A stretch of DNA of 64,000 bases from JAJDYQ01 sp965214035 (GCA_965214035.1 OZ243932.1:930001-994000); one strand, 5' to 3'; shown: positions 43,773 through 53,228, counted from the first letter of the stretch. Translations and numbers: made by a program. Notes: generated by a model from the letters alone, not told the origin.

Positions 43773-44215
43773 GCAAAGTAGAAATTTTTGTCGATGGTGC
43801 CTGTCGCGGTAATCCCGGTCGCGGCGGCTGGGGTGCATTGATGCGCTACAGAGGGCAGGAAAAATCCTTTAATGGGGGGGAAGTGGACACAACCAATAAT
43901 CGTATGGAGCTGGCAGCGGCAATTATGGCACTGGAAAAATTGAAGCGCCCAAGTGAGGTTGTGCTGACAACAGATTCGCAGTATGTAAAAAAAGGCATCA
44001 GTGAGTGGATCCATAACTGGAAAAAAAATGGCTGGAAAACCACCGCTAAAAAACCGGTAAAAAACATGGATCTCTGGCAGCGTCTTGAGCAGGCAGTCAG
44101 TCAGCATAATGTGGAGTGGTGCTGGATAAAGGGCCACAGCGGTCATCGGGAGAATGAAATAGCCGATAGACTGGCTAATGCGGCTATTGATGCACTACCC
44201 CCGGATAAGCCATAA
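43769..44215 (+). CDS. rnhA: Ribonuclease HI
   Basis: 148 residues, normal length. The four catalytic acidic residues are visible: Asp in 'EIFVDGACRGNPG', Glu in 'NNRMELAAAI', Asp in 'LTTDSQYV' and Asp in 'NEIADRLAN'; the conserved His lies in 'WIKGHSGHREN'. It removes the RNA strand from RNA-DNA hybrids, including Okazaki primers and R-loops. It is coupled to the methyltransferase upstream and followed 7 bp later by dnaQ. Confidence 0.97.
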   Translation: MSKVEIFVDGACRGNPGRGGWGALMRYRGQEKSFNGGEVDTTNNRMELAAAIMALEKLKRPSEVVLTTDSQYVKKGISEWIHNWKKNGWKTTAKKPVKNMDLWQRLEQAVSQHNVEWCWIKGHSGHRENEIADRLANAAIDALPPDKP

Positions 44216-44222
44216 TCCCGAT

Positions 44223-44945
44223 ATGCGCCAAATCGTTCTTGACACGGAAACTACTGGCCTGGAAGTGGGCCATGGCCACCGCATTATTGAGATTGGTTGC
44301 GTGGAGATTGTGAACCGTCGCTTGTCAGGGAATAATTATCACCAGTATCTCCAGCCAGACCGTGAGATCGATGAAGGCGCGGCTGAGGTACACGGCATTA
44401 GCAACCAGTTTCTGGCCGATAAACCGCAGTTTGCCGATATTGCCTCTGATCTGCTGGCCTATCTCGAAGGGGCCGAACTGATTATTCACAATGCGCCATT
44501 CGATGTCGGTTTTTTGAATCGAGAGTTCAGAATGGTTTATGACACCGGGTTTGAGCTGGCGGACAAGTGCCAGATCCTCGATACCCTCGCCATGGCACGC
44601 AGAATGCACCCCGGCGTCAAAAATAGCCTGGATGCTCTGTGTAAGCGGTACGATATTGATAATTCCAGCCGTGATTTGCACGGTGCATTGCTTGACTCGG
44701 AAATCCTGGCCGATGTTTATCTGGCTATGACGGGCGGACAGAGCTCGCTTTCACTGGATACCGATGAAGATGCCGGACAGGTACAACAACAGGTTGTTGA
44801 CCGACTCAGTACCAATCGTGCCAGTCTGCCGGTTATATCTCCCACGGCCGCAGAGACCGAGGCCCATGCCCGGTATCTCGATATGATTGAAAAGCAGTCG
44901 GGCTATTGTATCTGGCACCGCCATGAAAATGAGAATATAAATTAA
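44223..44945 (+). CDS. dnaQ: DNA polymerase III epsilon subunit, 3'-5' proofreading exonuclease
   Basis: 240 residues from the ATG at 44223 (MRQIVLDTETTG). The DEDDh exonuclease motifs are all present: ExoI 'LDTETTGLE', ExoII 'HNAPFDVGFLNRE' and ExoIII 'HGALLDSEILADVYL'. A C-terminal tail follows that would bind the alpha subunit. The rnhA-dnaQ order is the standard gammaproteobacterial one, though here the genes are codirectional with 7 bp between them, so they are probably one transcript. Confidence 0.96.
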   Translation: MRQIVLDTETTGLEVGHGHRIIEIGCVEIVNRRLSGNNYHQYLQPDREIDEGAAEVHGISNQFLADKPQFADIASDLLAYLEGAELIIHNAPFDVGFLNREFRMVYDTGFELADKCQILDTLAMARRMHPGVKNSLDALCKRYDIDNSSRDLHGALLDSEILADVYLAMTGGQSSLSLDTDEDAGQVQQQVVDRLSTNRASLPVISPTAAETEAHARYLDMIEKQSGYCIWHRHENENIN

Positions 44946-45011
44946 TTAGTAACTATAACTTATTGATTTATAGATAAATTAAAAATTGAAGAATCACATT
45001 CAGGTTCTATT

Positions 45012-45320
45012 ATGGTCGGCAGCATATGGATGATATTTTTATCTGCTCTATTGTTCTGGCTGCCTGTCTTTGGGCCTCTCATTGCCGACTGGGTCGGCGG
45101 GGTTAAGTCAGGCGGCCCCATGAATGGCATCATCGCGGTATTTTTTCCTGCTGTTGTCGTTGCCGTATTACTGGCATTGGGGCCGGCAGCTGCATTGACA
45201 GGCATTCCGGTTATCGGTGTCATTGTTGGCGTTGTCGCCGCATTTGGGCTGTTCATCTTTATCGGCCTGCAAGTCGGTTTGTTGCTGGTCGGTGCCATCA
45301 TTGGCGGGGTAATGTCCTGA
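45012..45320 (+). CDS. Small hydrophobic membrane protein
   Basis: 102 residues with an N-terminal helix ('FLSALLFWLPVFGPLIADW') and two or three more Gly/Val/Leu-rich segments; nearly all of the protein is membrane-embedded. 'LPVFGPLIADWVGG' resembles small multi-helix membrane proteins of unknown function. It lies in the same direction between dnaQ and the AddB-like gene. The 66 bp before it are AT-rich and could hold a promoter. Function unknown. Confidence 0.65.
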   Translation: MVGSIWMIFLSALLFWLPVFGPLIADWVGGVKSGGPMNGIIAVFFPAVVVAVLLALGPAAALTGIPVIGVIVGVVAAFGLFIFIGLQVGLLLVGAIIGGVMS

Positions 45321-45389
45321 ATCGGGTTGGTGAAAATCCTCAGGGCCGAGGGACTTTGACAAGGGCAACACGGAATAATACAGCGGCTT

Positions 45390-48041
45390 ATGATTCAGGA
45401 TACATTACGGTTAATTGAGCAATGCGCTGATGTCGTCATTATTTCGGCAACGCGCCGCCTGTCACGACGCCTGCTGTTTGAGTATCACCGACAACAGCAG
45501 AAAAAAGGGCTGAAGGTCTGGCCAACCCCTGAAATACTGCCATGGTCAACATGGTTGCAGAAACAGTGGAAGCTGTTTGCTGTACGTACTCAGGATCGGC
45601 ATATCCTGCTTTCCCGACAGCAATCGCTGTTGCTGTGGCAGTCCATTATCGAGTCGGATACCGATGGATTGATCAGTGTGCAGGCAACCGCACGACATGC
45701 ACATGCGGCACGGCAACAGTTGATTGACTATCGGCTTGACCTGGATGATGAGCAGGCGTTGCAACGGTTTGTTCTTGACCATGATGCTTCACGCTGGCTG
45801 GAGTGGCATCGCCGGTATATTCGCAGGTTGAAAGAGAATGACTGGCTGGATGAGCCGGCACTGGCAGTAACAATGATCGATGCTGCATGGGATGGCGAAT
45901 ATGATATATCGGTGCCGCTTTGTCTGGTCGGCTTTGATGCCTTGACACCATTACAGGGGCAACTGCGCAAATGGCTTGCAGAGCGGTCTTTGTGGATCGA
46001 GTTGCCTGCTCTGACCGAAAACTGTACCCGCCCGTTGCAACAGGCCTGCCTCGATACCAACCATGAAATTCGACAGGCGGCCTACTGGGCGCGGCAGCAG
46101 CTCGAAAAACCATGGAATGCCAGCGACGACCCCATCGGTATTGTTGTAGCGGGGCTTGAGCGACAGCGTGACCGGATTGAACGTGTGTTTCGGGATGTTT
46201 TTTATCCCGAGGACCGCTATTCCATCACAGCATTGGATCGTTTCCGCAGTCAGGGGGTCCGTGAAGATGCCGTATTCAATATCTCACTGGGGTATCCCTT
46301 AAGCCGTGAACCGGTGATCGCCGCTGCCCTGGATATTCTTGCATTGTGTCGTCATCGATTTGAATTCGAGATTTTCAGCCGCGTTTTACGTTCAGACTAT
46401 GTGGCAGGTGCTACTGAATATGCCTCGGAGCGATCACTTCTTGATATGCGGCTGCGTCGTTATGTATCCGCCGAAATCAGTCTGAAAGATATTCTGGCTG
46501 GTCTGCCTGAAACCTGTCGGGCGGACTTTTCCGGGAAGCTGCAACAGTTGTATAAACGGCTGGAAAAGTGGCGAGGCAAAGCCAGCGCCTCTGCCTGGGT
46601 CGAACGCTTTCAACAGTGTCTGGATATTTTTGGCTGGCCGGGCAAGGGGACACATAACAATGATCTGTATCAGGCTCAAAAGGGTCTGGATGATGTCTGG
46701 TTTGAGTTTGCCCGCACGGATTTTGTGCATGGGCCGGTGTCACTTGAATGGGCGCTATCCAATTTCAATTCACAGGTGACAGGCCGGATTTTTCAAGCCG
46801 GTGTCTCTGAGCTTCCGATACAGATACTCGGCATTATGGAGGCGGCCGGAATGTCTTTTTCCAGCCTGTGGGTCACTGGTATGTCCGAATCCAACTGGCC
46901 ACCGTCTGCTCAACCAAACCCTTTTATCCCATTGCAATTACAACGAGATAAAGGAATGCCGCACTGTTCGTCGCAGCACCAGTATGAATATGCTGAACTG
47001 CAGATTCGGCGATTATTACAAGCCGCACCATCCGTCATATTCAGTTATTCATTATCTGAAGGGGAGGAGGAGTGTGCCCCCAGTCCGCTCATTGCCGACT
47101 TTCCAAAGGCCGATGTGCCAGTGGTCATGCAAAAAGATGTGCCCGCACCAGCTTATGAGTATCTGCAGGATGAGCAGGGCCCTGAGGCTGATCGGCACCA
47201 TTATCATGCCGGATCCGGCTCTCTGCGGGATCAGGCGGCCTGTCCATTCCGCGCATTCATCCGTCATCGTCTGAAAGCGATTGTTCCTGAAGATCCGTTA
47301 CCGGGCAGCGACCCCAGAAGCCGTGGTCGGCTGGTTCACCGGATCATGGAGCTGCTTTGGCAGCACTGGCGTCATTCACATCAACTCACGGCCATGAGCG
47401 ATGAGGCACTATCCGAACAGGTCGCTGAGACGGTAGCACAAGTGTTGAGCAAACACAGAATGCTGAATCGAGAGATAGAAAAACAGCGCCTGATCAATCT
47501 GATACTGGAATGGCTGGAGCAGGAAAAACTACGCCAACCGTTTGAGGTGGTAGCCCTGGAGCAGGAAGTCCGCACATCAGTGAATGGATTGAATCTGCAT
47601 CTTTATGTTGATCGCATCGACAGGCAGCCGGACGGTAGCTGCTGCATCATTGACTATAAAACCGGCAAAGCAAAGGTTGGCAACTGGTGGGGTGAACGAC
47701 CCGATGAACCGCAGTTGCCGCTGTATGCCATCATTCAGCAGCAGCCGGTATCGACAGTTGCTTTTGCTGGTATAAGGGCAGGGGAGTGTCGCTATGTTGG
47801 ACTGACCAAGGATGAAGAATCGTTCTCCATGCTGAGAACTTATCAAAACTGGGAAGCCATGTTGTCTGAATGGCGGCAGGTAATAGAGCAACTTGCAAAG
47901 GCGCATATCAGTGGCGATGCTGCAATTAATCCCAGGCAGCCACCTTTAACCTGTCGATATTGTGATGTGTATCCGGTCTGCCGGCTGTCCGAGTGGCAGC
48001 AGAGAAGGGAAGTGAAAGATAATAGCGGAGAAAAGAAATGA
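45390..48041 (+). CDS. AddB-like PD-(D/E)XK nuclease, probable DNA repair protein
   Basis: 883 residues, matching the size of the 'probable DNA repair protein' family that accompanies UvrD-type helicases in many beta- and gammaproteobacteria. The N-terminal part is a degenerate helicase-like region. The C-terminal part carries the nuclease core 'LHLYVDRID...CCIIDYKTGK' and four cysteines ('QAACPF' and 'CRYCDVYPVC') in the arrangement that holds an iron-sulfur cluster in AddB nucleases. The stop overlaps the next start as ATGA, so it is coupled to the AddA-like helicase. The pair probably processes double-strand breaks for recombination. Confidence 0.85.
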   Translation: MIQDTLRLIEQCADVVIISATRRLSRRLLFEYHRQQQKKGLKVWPTPEILPWSTWLQKQWKLFAVRTQDRHILLSRQQSLLLWQSIIESDTDGLISVQATARHAHAARQQLIDYRLDLDDEQALQRFVLDHDASRWLEWHRRYIRRLKENDWLDEPALAVTMIDAAWDGEYDISVPLCLVGFDALTPLQGQLRKWLAERSLWIELPALTENCTRPLQQACLDTNHEIRQAAYWARQQLEKPWNASDDPIGIVVAGLERQRDRIERVFRDVFYPEDRYSITALDRFRSQGVREDAVFNISLGYPLSREPVIAAALDILALCRHRFEFEIFSRVLRSDYVAGATEYASERSLLDMRLRRYVSAEISLKDILAGLPETCRADFSGKLQQLYKRLEKWRGKASASAWVERFQQCLDIFGWPGKGTHNNDLYQAQKGLDDVWFEFARTDFVHGPVSLEWALSNFNSQVTGRIFQAGVSELPIQILGIMEAAGMSFSSLWVTGMSESNWPPSAQPNPFIPLQLQRDKGMPHCSSQHQYEYAELQIRRLLQAAPSVIFSYSLSEGEEECAPSPLIADFPKADVPVVMQKDVPAPAYEYLQDEQGPEADRHHYHAGSGSLRDQAACPFRAFIRHRLKAIVPEDPLPGSDPRSRGRLVHRIMELLWQHWRHSHQLTAMSDEALSEQVAETVAQVLSKHRMLNREIEKQRLINLILEWLEQEKLRQPFEVVALEQEVRTSVNGLNLHLYVDRIDRQPDGSCCIIDYKTGKAKVGNWWGERPDEPQLPLYAIIQQQPVSTVAFAGIRAGECRYVGLTKDEESFSMLRTYQNWEAMLSEWRQVIEQLAKAHISGDAAINPRQPPLTCRYCDVYPVCRLSEWQQRREVKDNSGEKK

Positions 48042-51000
48042 TAGCATCCGACCAGTTGGTGCGGGAGCAGGCTCTCGATGTCTCACAGTCTTGTATTGTG
48101 CAGGCACCTGCCGGTTCCGGCAAAACAGAATTATTGATTCAACGTTACTTGTCCCTGATGGCAGTTGTCAATGAACCGGAAGAGGTGCTGGCGATTACTT
48201 TTACCCGTAAGGCAGTGACCGAAATGCGCAACAGGGTCATTGATGCCCTGACTCGATCACAGCAGCCTGAGCCGGATTCACCACATGCCCGGCTTACCTG
48301 GAGGCTGGCTGGCAATGCACTGGCGCACTCTGATGAGTGTGACTGGAATATCTTGAAGCAGACCTCCCGATTGCGCATTATGACTATCGATTCTCTGAAT
48401 ACCTCTCTGGTACGCGCCATGCCCTGGTTATCCGGCATCGGTGCGGATGCGAGTCTGAAGCAGGCACCTCAATATCTCTATGAAGAAGCAGTCTGGTATG
48501 TCATGGATGCCACCAAAGCCGATGAAAAAACCGGAGAGGCGTTACGGCGTTTGCTGCTGCACCTCGATAATAATGACCGCCGTGTCGTCGGTTTGCTTTG
48601 TGAATTACTGGCCAGGCGTGATCAGTGGCTACGCCACCTGATGCCACTGAAGCAGTTGTCCAATATGCAGGATATTCGCTGTTCACTCACAGATATGTTT
48701 GAGCGTGTTATTGAAAAGGAGCTGAACGATATGACTGAGGCATTACCGGCTTCACTGGGGCAGGATATGGTTGATGTTGCCCGTGAGAGTGCCCGGCGGC
48801 TTCTGGAGGCAGGGGAAGAGAAGGCAGAACATATTGATTGCCATGACTTACATGCTTTGCCGGGGACAGATATGGTGGATGTACCGCTCTGGCAGGCGTT
48901 GGCATGCTTGTTTTTGACAGAGGCCGGAAGCTGGCGAAAACCCGGTGGAATCAATAAGAAACAGGGTTTTGGGGCCGGCCAGGCAGGCAAACAAGATAAG
49001 GAACGATATGCATTGATTTATAATCGCTTGGTAGATAATGAAGATTTATTATTAAAATTCAATAATATAAAGAAACTTCCTCATGTCATTTACAATGAAA
49101 GGCAATGGCAGTTACTGGAGGCGTTAGTTACGCTATTGCCGGTATGTGCGGCGCATTTACGGCTGGTATTTCAGCGCCATGGTGCCATGGATTTTGTCGA
49201 GCAGGCGTTGGCCGCCCGGCAGGCTATTGGAGATAGTGAGCAGATTACCGATCTGGCTATGAGACTGGATTACTCGATCCGGCATATCCTTATGGATGAG
49301 TTTCAGGATACCTCGCATTCTCAACTTAATCTGCTGGAAAAACTGCTTGAAGGCTGGCAACCGGATGACGGTCACAGCCTGTTTCTGGTCGGTGACCCCA
49401 TGCAATCCATCTACCGTTTTCGGGAGGCCGATGTCAGCGGTTTTCTTAAGGTGCGTGATCGTGGCATTGCCGCTATTCGTCCGCAGTCCTTGATTCTGAA
49501 ATCCAATTTTCGATCTACACCCATATTGGTCCGCTGGTTTAATGACATTTTTCCAGGAATTCTCGCTGAGCGAGATGATCTTTCTTTGGGAGGCGTCAGC
49601 TATTCGCCCGCTGTTTCTGCAGTTGAGGACAACGCCAATAGTGGTGTGCATGTTCACGCACAGCCAGACCGGAAGCAGGAGGATGAGGCCCGGCAGGTGG
49701 TTGAGATAGTGCATCAGTATTTGAGAGATGAACCGGATAACACTATCGGCATACTGGCCCGCTCAAGAAGTCATTTGAGTCTGATCCATGATCGTTTACT
49801 CATGGAGGGTATTCCATTTCAGGCGGTAGAAATATTTTCTTTGTCGGGCCTTGCCGTTATCCAGGACTGGGTTTCTGTTACGCGCAGCCTGCTACATCGC
49901 CATGACCGTATCGCATGGTTGGCCGTATTACGTGCGCCCTGGTGCGGTTTGACACTGGATTCTCTGCACCGACTCTGCGCCGATGAACCGGATAAAGATC
50001 TGTGGCAGCTAATCAATAATGTCGAGCGACAGAGCAGGCTGGTTGATGATGAACAACAACGATTATGGCGTGTAATCCAGGCTTATCGGCAGGTATTCAA
50101 TCACGCGGGGCACTTAACCTTTCGTACCCGCCTGGAGTGGCTGTGGAAGTTGCTGGGCGCTGACCAGTGTCATGCCGGCTCAGGGCAGGACATTGAAGCC
50201 TGTTTCGACTTGCTTGAACAGTTGGAGCAGGGCAGTCAGATTACCCTGAAGTCCATTGAGCGAGGGCTGGAAGGGCTTTATTCGACGGTCGGTAACGATA
50301 GCAACTGCAGGGTACAGTTGATGACTATCCATAAATCCAAGGGTATGCAGTTCGATACTGTCATATTGCCGGGGCTGGAGCGTGCTACACGTGCAGATAA
50401 GGAACCGTTATTAACATGGCATGAGGAAATCTCGGCAGACTATGAAAAAAAATTGTTGCTGGCTCCCATATATGCACAGGGCAGCGATGATGCCAGCTTT
50501 GATTTTGTCAAAGGCCGGGAAGAACAAAGAAAGAATTATGAGACGCAGCGCCTGTTATATGTCGCTGCCACTCGTGCCAGACAGCATCTGCATTTGTTCG
50601 CAACGCTGTCCACAGGCCGCAAGGGAGACAAGCTGTTCAGACCCCGAGCCGGCAGCTTTCTGGGCTTTCTTGAATCGCATCTGCGGAATGAATTCACCAC
50701 CGAGACAGCAGGCGAACCCGATGACGTGATAGAGGAGGGCGCTGGTCAAGCGGTCGTTTTCAACCGGGTTGCAGTGGACTGGTGTCCTGCAGTCGCTGCT
50801 GCAAACATTGATTGGCAGCAGGCGCTAAGCAGGGCACAGGATGAGGAACCTGTAGAGTTTTCCTGGGCCGGACAAAGTGCACGGTTGGTCGGTATCGTTG
50901 TGCACCAGTACCTCCGTCAATTCGCAGAAACAGGCACTGAACAGTGGAGCAGCTCCACCGTTCAGAGTCAGCATGATGCTGTTTCTGCGAGCCTGCAATC

Positions 51001-51409
51001 ATCAGGGAGTCTGCCGGAAGGTCGGCTTGAAGATGCAGTCGAGCGGGTTATTAAGATATTGAATAATGTTATGCACTCGGACCGCGGGCGATGGTTGTTG
51101 GCCCCGCATAGTGATGCACAGAGCGAATATGCTGTCAGCGGTGTACTGAATCAGCAGGTTATCAGCCGGGTTATTGACCGTACCTTTATCGACGACAGCG
51201 GGGTGCGCTGGATAGTTGACTACAAAACCGGTTCACATGAGGGCGGTAATCTTGCAGGGTTTCTCGATGAGGAGCAGCATCGCTATAGACCTCAGCTGGA
51301 AGAATATGCCGCAATGCTGTCTGTAAGCTCCAGTCAGGAAATACGCCTGGGGCTGTATTTTCCATTGATGGATGGCTGGCGCGAATGGACATATGAATCA
51401 TTTTCATAA
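48038..51409 (+). CDS. AddA-like UvrD-family helicase with C-terminal nuclease domain
   Basis: 1123 residues. Superfamily 1 helicase motifs are in order: Walker A 'QAPAGSGKTELLIQRYL', motif Ia 'ITFTRKAVTEMR', Walker B region 'ILMDEFQDTSHSQ', 'VGDPMQSIYRFREAD', motif V/VI 'TIHKSKGMQFDTVI' and 'RLLYVAATRARQHL'. The C-terminus has 'WIVDYKTG', a RecB/AddA-type nuclease core. It starts inside the stop of the AddB-like gene. The two together look like an AddAB-type helicase-nuclease for end resection; whether they replace or supplement RecBCD cannot be told from this window. Confidence 0.92.
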   Translation: MIASDQLVREQALDVSQSCIVQAPAGSGKTELLIQRYLSLMAVVNEPEEVLAITFTRKAVTEMRNRVIDALTRSQQPEPDSPHARLTWRLAGNALAHSDECDWNILKQTSRLRIMTIDSLNTSLVRAMPWLSGIGADASLKQAPQYLYEEAVWYVMDATKADEKTGEALRRLLLHLDNNDRRVVGLLCELLARRDQWLRHLMPLKQLSNMQDIRCSLTDMFERVIEKELNDMTEALPASLGQDMVDVARESARRLLEAGEEKAEHIDCHDLHALPGTDMVDVPLWQALACLFLTEAGSWRKPGGINKKQGFGAGQAGKQDKERYALIYNRLVDNEDLLLKFNNIKKLPHVIYNERQWQLLEALVTLLPVCAAHLRLVFQRHGAMDFVEQALAARQAIGDSEQITDLAMRLDYSIRHILMDEFQDTSHSQLNLLEKLLEGWQPDDGHSLFLVGDPMQSIYRFREADVSGFLKVRDRGIAAIRPQSLILKSNFRSTPILVRWFNDIFPGILAERDDLSLGGVSYSPAVSAVEDNANSGVHVHAQPDRKQEDEARQVVEIVHQYLRDEPDNTIGILARSRSHLSLIHDRLLMEGIPFQAVEIFSLSGLAVIQDWVSVTRSLLHRHDRIAWLAVLRAPWCGLTLDSLHRLCADEPDKDLWQLINNVERQSRLVDDEQQRLWRVIQAYRQVFNHAGHLTFRTRLEWLWKLLGADQCHAGSGQDIEACFDLLEQLEQGSQITLKSIERGLEGLYSTVGNDSNCRVQLMTIHKSKGMQFDTVILPGLERATRADKEPLLTWHEEISADYEKKLLLAPIYAQGSDDASFDFVKGREEQRKNYETQRLLYVAATRARQHLHLFATLSTGRKGDKLFRPRAGSFLGFLESHLRNEFTTETAGEPDDVIEEGAGQAVVFNRVAVDWCPAVAAANIDWQQALSRAQDEEPVEFSWAGQSARLVGIVVHQYLRQFAETGTEQWSSSTVQSQHDAVSASLQSSGSLPEGRLEDAVERVIKILNNVMHSDRGRWLLAPHSDAQSEYAVSGVLNQQVISRVIDRTFIDDSGVRWIVDYKTGSHEGGNLAGFLDEEQHRYRPQLEEYAAMLSVSSSQEIRLGLYFPLMDGWREWTYESFS

Positions 51410-51667
51410 TGTGGCTTTTTGCTTCTGTGAATTAATTATGCCGAGGATTTTGGGGCGCTTGCCCGGCAGGGTACTGGGGTTGACCGCCCTGATTGTCGCG
51501 AAAGCCAGATATAGCAGGCGGCTGCTTTTGTCTCTGTTGAGAATCCCTGACCAGTTGAGCCGGGCATGATCCAGAAATGATCTGGAGTAGTGATTCACTG
51601 GTTGTGTGGGCAGTAGTTCCGCCCGTGCAATCAATACGATTTAGTCCAATGGTATTAATATTTGATT

Positions 51668-52015
51668 ATGAGCACGATGCAGACAGAGTTATACGATGCC
51701 CTTATAGAGGCTGGAGCGACTGAGGATAAGGCTCGTGCTGCGGCTGGAAGTCTTACTGATTACTGTAAAATGGACGAAGTTGCTGCGAAAGCGGATTTGA
51801 ATGCACTGGAAGCCAGATTGACTTGGTGTATGGTAGTTATATCTGGAATCCTGTCCACTTTAATAATTGGTTCTGTTTCGGTTGCCGCAGGCGTTATCAT
51901 TGCCTTTCTGTCGCCTAATCAAGCTGCTTTTGCTGTGTCGGATATTGACCAGGTAGCCACTAAAGCAGATGTAGCCGAGATTAGACAGAGTTGGCTAATC
52001 TTGAGACCGGTTTAA
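51668..52015 (+). CDS. Small coiled-coil membrane protein, DUF1640-like
   Basis: About 115 residues from the ATG at 51668 (an in-frame TTG lies two codons upstream). An N-terminal acidic helical region ('LYDALIEAGATEDKARAAAG') leads to 'VAAKADLNALEARLTW', one membrane helix ('MVVISGILSTLIIGSVSVAAGVII'), and a second 'VATKADVAEIRQSW' segment. The heptad-like 'KADLxxLE' pattern before a membrane helix resembles small DUF1640-type proteins. The second KAD segment after the helix is unusual and may be a partial internal duplication. Function unknown; no clear operon partner. Confidence 0.6.
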   Translation: MSTMQTELYDALIEAGATEDKARAAAGSLTDYCKMDEVAAKADLNALEARLTWCMVVISGILSTLIIGSVSVAAGVIIAFLSPNQAAFAVSDIDQVATKADVAEIRQSWLILRPV

Positions 52016-52348
52016 TTCGCTTTATGGTTGTTTCTCAGGGCATTTCTTCTGATGATATAATTTAACATAATATACATTATGCGCAATTATATTATTTGCA
52101 GGTTTGGGCTGTCACACTGATTACAACTTCAACACTGTATATCACTACCCACTAAAACGACGATCACCAAGCCACCGTCCAGGAAGCATCTGAAATGACT
52201 TGCCTGTTGAAAGTGGCTTTGTCAGGAGGCGCAGTTATGATGTTTGCGGTAACTGAAACAGGATCGGGCGAACAGCCGCCGTTGGCTTACAGCAAAGCCG
52301 GAGCAAAGACATGGGGCCGATATGACGGCCCCACTATATGCCGGACTT
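52016..52348. other. Intergenic region without a convincing gene
   Basis: AT-rich at first (52040-52100), then mixed. A 63-codon frame at 52195 has no recognisable family, signal or domain and overlaps the 3' end of the helix-turn-helix gene. Nothing else is seen. Confidence 0.5.
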
Positions 52349-52603
52349 TTAGTCCAGTTGATAACCTACACAGCGCAGCAGAATGATATAGGTTTCCAGA
52401 CCGACGCCCATACCATGCTCAAGGTGATGTACGGTAGAAACACTGATACCTGTCCGCGCCCGTACCTCTTCATGGGTCAACCCGGCTTTCAGGCGCTTTT
52501 CCTTGAAGTCCTGTCCGAGGCGAAGAAGTTCCTTGCGCGCGTACTTTTGCTCTTCAATTTTGGTTTTGTTTTTCATCATGCTCATTGTCTTAATAATCCT
52601 CAT
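52349..52603 (-). CDS. XRE-family helix-turn-helix regulator
   Basis: 84 residues from the ATG at 52603; internal ATGs at 52585 and 52579 are alternatives. The region 'FKEKRLKAGLTHEEVRART', 'GISVSTVHHLEHG' is a classic Cro/C1-type helix-turn-helix, followed by 'LETYIILLRCVGYQLD', which resembles the ends of HipB-like or small antitoxin-type regulators. No toxin, kinase or phage gene is next to it, so it looks like an orphan. The AT-rich upstream region contains an imperfect inverted repeat that could be its own operator. Confidence 0.8.
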   Translation of the reverse strand: MRIIKTMSMMKNKTKIEEQKYARKELLRLGQDFKEKRLKAGLTHEEVRARTGISVSTVHHLEHGMGVGLETYIILLRCVGYQLD

Positions 52604-52945
52604 TAAAAGTTTACTGAGCAGCCTTTATAACACCTCATAATTTATGCGTCTCGTATATCGGGATTGAGATGTATTTTTTATATACAGAATCATATATGAG
52701 ACACCTTGCCGGAGGCGCTGAATTTTATGCAATGATAATTATAACCCTTTATTTTATATGAAATTTATTATCTGGAGGAATAATCCCCGGCAAAACCCTT
52801 CTTATTGCATAGATATTACTTCCGCCATGATAATAAACATAAAATACAGGGTGCAATTATCGGCCTGTTTTTTATCGTAATAACTGGATGTCGCAGGTCA
52901 ATATTGAGTGGTGTAAGTTGAAATAACTGGTCGAGGCCAATTTGA
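52604..52945. other. AT-rich intergenic region with candidate operator
   Basis: Strongly AT-rich, no open frame of note. GTCTCGTATAT (52648-52658) and ATATATGAGAC (52692-52702) form an inverted repeat with one mismatch, 45-100 bp upstream of the regulator start. It may be an operator or the promoter region of the regulator. No other element is recognised. Confidence 0.4.
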
Positions 52946-53033
52946 TGGTGCCCGGGGCCGGAATCGAACCGGCACGGGGTTTCCCCCGAGGGATTTTAAG
53001 TCCCTTGCGTCTACCAATTTCACCACCCGGGCA
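52946..53033 (-). tRNA. tRNA-Leu (TAA anticodon)
   Basis: The minus strand folds as a class II tRNA: 5' TGCCCGGG acceptor arm pairing with CCCGGGCA, long variable arm, T-loop GGTTCGATTCC, encoded CCA, and the anticodon TAA in 'ACTTAAAAT'. It is the last of three tRNAs after pgsA, the same order as glyW-cysT-leuZ in enteric bacteria. Confidence 0.95.
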
Positions 53034-53154
53034 GATTGGGAGGTATTGTTGCGATATCAAGCCATATACGGCGGCATCATTTGCCCAAGAACCACCCTAC
53101 CCTGTCTCTTTTTTATCAACCCTTGAACGCATGAGAATCGGGCATTAAAAAATA

Positions 53155-53228
53155 TGGAGGCTGAGGGCGGAATCGAACCGCCGTCCACGGCTTTGCAGGC
53201 CGCTGCATAACCACTCTGCCACTCAGCC
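53155..53228 (-). tRNA. tRNA-Cys (GCA anticodon)
   Basis: On the minus strand: acceptor GGCTGAG/CTCAGCC, anticodon GCA in 'CCTGCAAAG', T-loop GGTTCGATTCC, encoded CCA. It lies between tRNA-Gly and tRNA-Leu. Confidence 0.95.

Larger units (their letters stand above)
33361..43818. repeat. Tandem duplication, copy 2 (about 10.5 kb)
   Basis: Second unit of the tandem duplication described at 17373-33360, ending at codon 17 of the intact rnhA. Differences from copy 1 include a 65-bp gap near 42698, a poly-C tract of 19 instead of 28, a missing 13-bp direct repeat after the tract, and a shorter giant gene whose 5' region carries a block of palindromes. Confidence 0.9.

Noticed and set aside
17373..43818. 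Duplication as pure assembly error
   Set aside because: Not excluded, but the two copies carry many independent differences (point changes, a 65-bp gap, tract length, palindromes, repeat number), which a simple mis-join of one sequence would not give.
51404..51634. 76-codon minus-strand frame after the helicase gene
   Set aside because: No recognised family, no binding site; it starts in intergenic sequence and reaches the end of the helicase gene. Left uncalled.
52195..52386. 63-codon plus-strand frame
   Set aside because: No recognisable family or domain, and its end overlaps the helix-turn-helix gene on the other strand.
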